In this document: one piece after another, positions 59,301-64,000 of the stretch
Position numbering within the stretch: the stretch's first letter is position 1
Layout of the letters: each line of letters starts with the position of its first letter
The notes under the pieces: generated by a model
The model's input: only the letters and a program-made list of their open reading frames with translations
Databases searched by the model: none
What the model was told of the DNA's origin: nothing
Made by a program: the position numbers and the translations under genes
NCBI GenBank assembly: GCA_023078555.1
Contig: CM041204.1
Span: forward strand, 2,634,430-2,698,429
DNA length: 64,000 nt
Source of the DNA: Ulva prolifera
Taxonomy: Eukaryota; Chlorophyta; Ulvophyceae; Ulvales; Ulvaceae
Reading direction: 5' to 3'

Positions 59301-61515
59301 TACGTATAAACTTAAAAGTACAGAAGTGGAGTGTGTATGCTAGACCGATGGCCACTCGTGGTCAGCCCAGCTGATGACATGATGGACAGGTTGCCTGAGC
59401 TAGCGCATAGTTTGTAATAGCAGCTGTGACGTGATGGTGTCGTGTCCAACATGGCAGTAACCCTTACCCAGGTCAAAATTCCACATGTATGTGTGTTGAG
59501 TCACGCCTGCCAGCGTGTCCGTGAATATCTGGTAGTGGGTGCAACAACCTCCAGCCATACATCATATCCACATGTCGCGAGAAATGGTCACTGCCTGAAC
59601 TGTGTTATGTTGACTCACACACCGTGATGCTATGATGCAGCCTCGCAAGCAGGCAGCAGAAGTCCTTGCACGCCTGCGATCGCCACTTCACCCTTCATTG
59701 GAGCCACTTCGGGGCAGCGGCGTGCCTCAGGCCCCCTCGCTCATGCATGCAGGCCCAGGCGGAGCCTACTGTGCCACATTGCTTGACATCTGATGAGGCC
59801 CCTTCGGCAAGGCCGAAACATGTCGTGTCTGTCTGTGACTGTCATGTAACCAGCAACAACCAGTGCACTTTTCTACCTCAAATAGTACACACCGCTTGCG
59901 ATGGAAGCTGCAGTGACGCCATGATGTGCATGGCCGTGTGATCGTGCACAACATGCAGCATGATGCATGATGGTTTTCTCTGCAGCCCAGCCGGAGTCAA
60001 AGCTGGGCAAAGTGACTCCGCTTTGGTCGCGGATCAACGCCGCATGCTCGACTGTTCCAGTTGCGATGCTCACTGCAGCTGCAGATATGCCGTGCAATGT
60101 CTCTCAGATGCAAGATTGGATCTGACCCTTTGGAATTGACTACATACCATGCCAGACAGAACGGGGCAAGGCAGACCGGTCACATTACCCTCAGTTAATT
60201 AAGGGGCTGCAAAGGAGCATGCCTGTGTCGCGAGTCTCGCATGTGCAAGGATGATGGATGCTGCACGTTCCATGCTGTGTCCAAATATCGCGAGCACGGT
60301 CGGGAGACAATCTACGGCCTTCCGGCACAACTGCTCCAACGGAAGCGAGCTTTCTGCCTGACTGACAGAGCTTTCATACGCATTGCATTATATTTACAGA
60401 CTTGCCGTCAAACGGTGCTTGATCCGCCATTCCCGGCCGGTCACTGTCGATCGTTGTCTGCCTTGCCGCGGGTACAGAATCGGAGCGTTCCATGGACCCC
60501 CCAGAAGGGCAAGTAGGTCCCCGGCAACAAGTCGATGCCTTCAAACTAGCTGTTTATCTCACTCAGTCTGGCGTGCTCGGTCACCTGGCACAGATGAGCA
60601 CTGCATGACAAAGCTGGCGACGCTGTACTCTGCACAAGGGAACACGAGGCCGATAAACCAAGCTGATTCCTAAATTATGGCAAGAAGGCGTAGAAGGCGC
60701 GGGAAAAAAGGGTGCGGAGGTCACTTCAGTAAAGGTTTTGCCCATCGCATGCATTAGCTTCAGCTTGAGCGATGGTGTCGGTACGCTCACGATCGGGTAC
60801 GTACATCAACAAACAATCCCAGTCAAGACAATGTTTGCGGCTCGTCACCTGTGGCATTTGCAAGTTCTCTGCATCCTTCAGGCTACAGTGGATGCAGTCC
60901 ACGCAAGCACAGGTCAACTGCGACAGCTGTCGACACCCGTGCCGATTCACATCCTTCGCCTGGCTCGCGTGCATTCAAGGCAGGCTGCTGTCATAGGATA
61001 TGTTAGTCTGTCATCATTGGCGCTGTTCGCTTCGAGCTGCGTTCTTAGCAGGGAGTTCGTAGCTGTGCCGGGTCCTCAGGTCTCTGTTCTTGTTCAGAAC
61101 CTCCCCGTAAGGCTGTTCATGCTGTGTCCGCAACATACCAGCATATATTTTTCGACTTTGCCTCTTCATCCCCGCGCAAAGTGAACTCGGATAGATGGGA
61201 TCAACTCGAGGGGGATAGTCCATCATGCCTGATGCTGGCCAGCTGATGGAATTGCTACACAACCTCGCTGTACGGCTGTAAACGTGTATGTGCTTGAGAA
61301 CATAAACAGTGATTTAGCATCTAGACTGCAAACATGGCGGCAGTCACTATGCCTATGTGAGGTTGGCTGTTTCCTTGCCCAAGCTCAGCTGAGCCTGTAC
61401 CATCTCCACCGCCACGGACTTCAACATGCACCTGCAGCTATAGCTACTTGTAGCTGCTTGCAGCTGCTTCTACCCGGTAAACTCTGACCAAAAGCCAGCA
61501 TCCCGAAAAGGCGCA
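58983..61515. other. Intergenic region between the two RDR copies
   Basis: Left part is the degenerate repeat. Beyond 59300 no gene is supported. At 60738-61184 an open frame contains VSVLVQNLP followed by a good donor (CCC|GTAAGG near 61107); RDR proteins often begin with an RRM-like fold, so this could be a 5' exon of copy B, but its phase does not match the exon at 61536. Confidence 0.35.
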
Positions 61516-63498
61516 ATGACCGTGCTGGTCTGCAGGAAGGGGAAGCGCCTGACAGAGGATGGCTTCACAACCAACACCACCGACGACGCCATCAAGAAGC
61601 TCCAGGCGCACCAGGACGATGCCCAGGCCTCCGTCCAGCTCGAGCGGGACATCCAGACCCACCCAGAGGTGCAGGCAGCCGAGAACATCGTGGAGCTGTT
61701 CCTGTCCAACGTCGACGATGGCGCCACGCAAGCCTCTGCGCTGCAGGCGCTCCGGAGCTACTTCGCAGCTGCAAAGCAGCCCGGGGCCCCCGGCCATAAT
61801 GACATGCGCCGACTCAGCCTCGAAGCACTCACGCCTGAAGCAGCCGTTTTGTCTTTTCAGAAAATGGCGATGTACCGCGACCCAAAAACCGGAAAGACGC
61901 GGTGCCGGGGCTGTGCGACTGTGGAGGTCCCGAACGATCGTGTGGCGGATTTCTTCTGCTGCGCTTCGCAGCACGAACAGCGAGGGCACGGCACACACAC
62001 CAGGGGCATCTTCGCGGCATTAGAGGCGACGCGAGGCATCAACTGTGCGCCGCCGGGCCGGCGGGCGCGGTGTGTGAACATCAAGCGAAGCAACCGCCGC
62101 CGGGCGAACGCGGGCGCGTCGGACGCGACGATGCAGAGGCTGGAGGTGACGCAGATGAGCGTCGTGGACATTGACTTTGCGGAGGTGGTCGATGGGGCAC
62201 GGGCGCGGGCGGGCGTGCAGTACAGGGCGCGTCAACTCTGGCAGTCCTCCGTCGATGATGTGCGGAGCTAGCTACTGCATGCATACACCTCTGTCTCACC
62301 AATGCTGCTGTTGCTTGATATGATTGTGATACAATCTCACAAGTCCTGAACTCGCATCTGTGGACGCTGTTGAGGTGCAAACAGTGGCACGCCGGGGGAG
62401 TAGGGGCGTGCACGTGCCGCCTGGGTGATCCTTTGGCAGAATCCCAGCAGCTTTGCACTCGTGGCAGCCAATGACGCTGGCATGCTGCCATTTATACCAG
62501 AGCTTGCTGCAGGGGGGCGTGGATCTCAAGAAGCGATCCATCGTGCTCCAGCAGGGTACCGACGGCAGAATTTCCCTGCAGCTGTGCATCGACTTGAGGA
62601 CGATAAAGGACATCCACGTCCTGAACACCGGCTCCAGAGGCACCTCGCAGCTGCTGGCGCTGCGCCTGCGCAGGCCCCCGGTCCTCGACACGTTGCAGCG
62701 CCGCAGCGGAGACACCGACAACCCCTTGCGTGCACTCATGGACGAGCTGCGGGGACTCACGGAGCATCCACCAAAGCTCGAGCGGGCCACAGACGTCTCC
62801 GCATGCGAGGCGTTTGCTAGCCCGACTGCTCACGTCTGCCTCGCGTTCGGCACCACACGCGGCTTCGATGCGGCGCAGACGGTGCTCAAGGGCTTCAAGA
62901 TCCAGCGTAGGCGTGTGCTGGACGTCTGCATGCATGGCTCCCGGCACCAGGGGGCGTGCAGTGGAGTGAGCCACCACCTGCCCTCGACGCTGCAACCTCT
63001 CACCTCGGCGGACTTTGCAGCTGCCGGAGACACAGTGCACGGGGTGGCGTTCCTGCTGGACCTGCTGCTGCGCCACGGCCACCTGCGCGCCGCGGACGTG
63101 CCGGAAGTCCTGGTGATGCTGCGTGATCTGTGCCAGTGGGGGGAACTTGACAGCTACTCGGCGTATCTCGCCGAAGCTGCAGACAACCTGCCCCCCTTCC
63201 ACCGCTGCAACAGTGGGCGGGAAGTGCTCGAACGGGTACGCCTTCATACGAATCTTCGCCATGCAGATGGTGTCCAGACATCTCTGCCGTGATCTGATCT
63301 GCACACACGAGGTGTGTTAACAGGGCTGTGAGGTGCCGCGGGGTGCAGGTCCGCGGGATGCACTTTCACGGCTGTCGCCTGCGGCCAGGGTATGCCGCGA
63401 TGCGTGGAGGTGCCGGTGCGCCGTCACAGCCTGCGCACGCAGCCTTCCACCACCCCAGCCATGCAGCATCTGCAGCTGCGGAGGCGCTTGGCGCCAGG
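61516..63498 (+). CDS. RDR: RNA-dependent RNA polymerase, copy B (N-terminal part; continues beyond window)
   Basis: Tandem paralogue of copy A. Exons are 61516 or 61536-62259, 62513-63235 and about 63349-63498, with the same positions and phases as copy A exons 1-3. Shared blocks: TNTT, QLERDI, EVQAAENIVELF, YFAAAKQPGAPGH, EAAVLSF, VADFFCCASQ, RGINCAPPGR, VNIKRSNRRR, SVVDIDFAEVV, YRARQLWQSS, LALRLRRPPVLDTL, CEAFASPTAHVCLAF, GVSHHLPSTL, LLDLLLRHGHLRAADVPEVL and ADNLPPFHRCNSG. An in-frame ATG at 61516 could be the start, but the matching acceptor CTGCAG at 61533-61535 in both copies suggests an upstream exon. It lacks the RGG/polyproline segment. The catalytic region is outside the window, so activity cannot be judged. 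Confidence 0.85.
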
Positions 63499-64000
63499 GT
63501 GACTCAGAGGGAGCCAGAAGATGCATCACCGGTGTGCCCCTGTCTCACTCCGCGCCGTCACTGTGATGCCCAGGCACCCATCAATCAGTTTCCGTCACGA
63601 AAAGTTCGCGGGCGCGGTGCGCCAAGCGCGCACGGCCATGTGTGCACCGCTGAGCAGCCTGACAGCCTTCAAGTTGCTAGCGGCGCCCTTCCAGCTTGGC
63701 CCCGCATGCTGCCTTGTTGGTCGTGACGAGAGCAGACGTTCCGCATTGTGTATGTGGAGTTTGCGCCAGTAGTGTTGGCGCCATCCTTCTTTGCTAATGC
63801 TACAGTACAGGCAAGCGGCCAGATGACCAGCCTCTGCAAAGTATCCTTTGTTTGGGTACATAAGTGAAGAATGCATGTGCATTCCCCTGCCGTGCATGTG
63901 CAATCGGTGCGCCGCCTCTGATTGTCTCAACCGATTCTTCTGCGATTTTCTCTTTCGTGCAGATATCACCCGCGACACCAAGCACAGATGGCGAGGCAGA
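63499..64000 (+). other. Right-edge segment, probably within RDR copy B
   Basis: Expected to hold an intron and perhaps a further exon of copy B. An open frame at 63521-63772 includes SFRHEKFAGAVRQARTAMCA but has no clear counterpart in copy A. The third-exon donor at 63499 (AGG|GTGACT) is a guess. Confidence 0.3.

Overview
This is nuclear DNA of a unicellular, flagellated eukaryote, probably an alga. Genes are broken by many short spliceosomal introns (about 90-420 bp), coding exons are visibly GC-richer than introns, stop codons TAG and TGA are used normally (standard code), and the largest gene is an axonemal dynein heavy chain. Splice signals (donors such as GTGCGG/GTGTGC, acceptors ending TGCAG, some GC donors) and a TGTAA-containing repeat are reminiscent of green algae, but the lineage cannot be fixed from sequence alone. 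No prokaryotic features, CRISPR arrays or operons are present.

Layout. 1-9.2 kb (+): three tandem members of a secreted, C-terminally anchored protein family. The first is cut by the window edge, the second looks intact (3 exons, about 429 aa), and the third carries a frameshift. 10.7-13.3 kb (-): a separate secreted/anchored protein gene with incompletely resolved exons. 15.07-41.15 kb (-): a single-headed inner-arm axonemal dynein heavy chain of the DNAH1 class. I reconstructed 35 exons giving about 4,130 codons, with linker, AAA1-AAA6, stalk and C-terminal cap all present. One intron is unusually large (2.9 kb) and holds an antisense LINE fragment. 42.06-43.22 kb (+): a 3-exon SYS1 (Golgi/TGN membrane protein) gene, divergent from the dynein. 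43.2-51.2 kb: repeat-rich land with a decayed leucine-rich-repeat gene (-), a LINE 3' remnant (-), a 28-bp tandem repeat and low-complexity CA/GT DNA. 51.2-58.98 kb (+): a cellular RNA-dependent RNA polymerase (RDR, silencing type) in about 10 exons, with catalytic DLDGD. 61.5 kb to the right edge (+): a second tandem RDR paralogue, truncated by the window.

The genes do not form one pathway. Dynein serves flagellar motility, SYS1 serves Golgi trafficking, the tandem secreted proteins probably act at the cell surface, and the RDR pair points to small-RNA silencing. The most interesting signals are the diverging RDR pair (one copy has gained an RGG/polyproline segment, a 67-bp intronic minisatellite and a 38-bp perfect palindrome), the tandem surface-protein cluster with a broken member, GC-AG introns, and an unnamed dispersed repeat of about 40 bp that ends in TGTAACAC.
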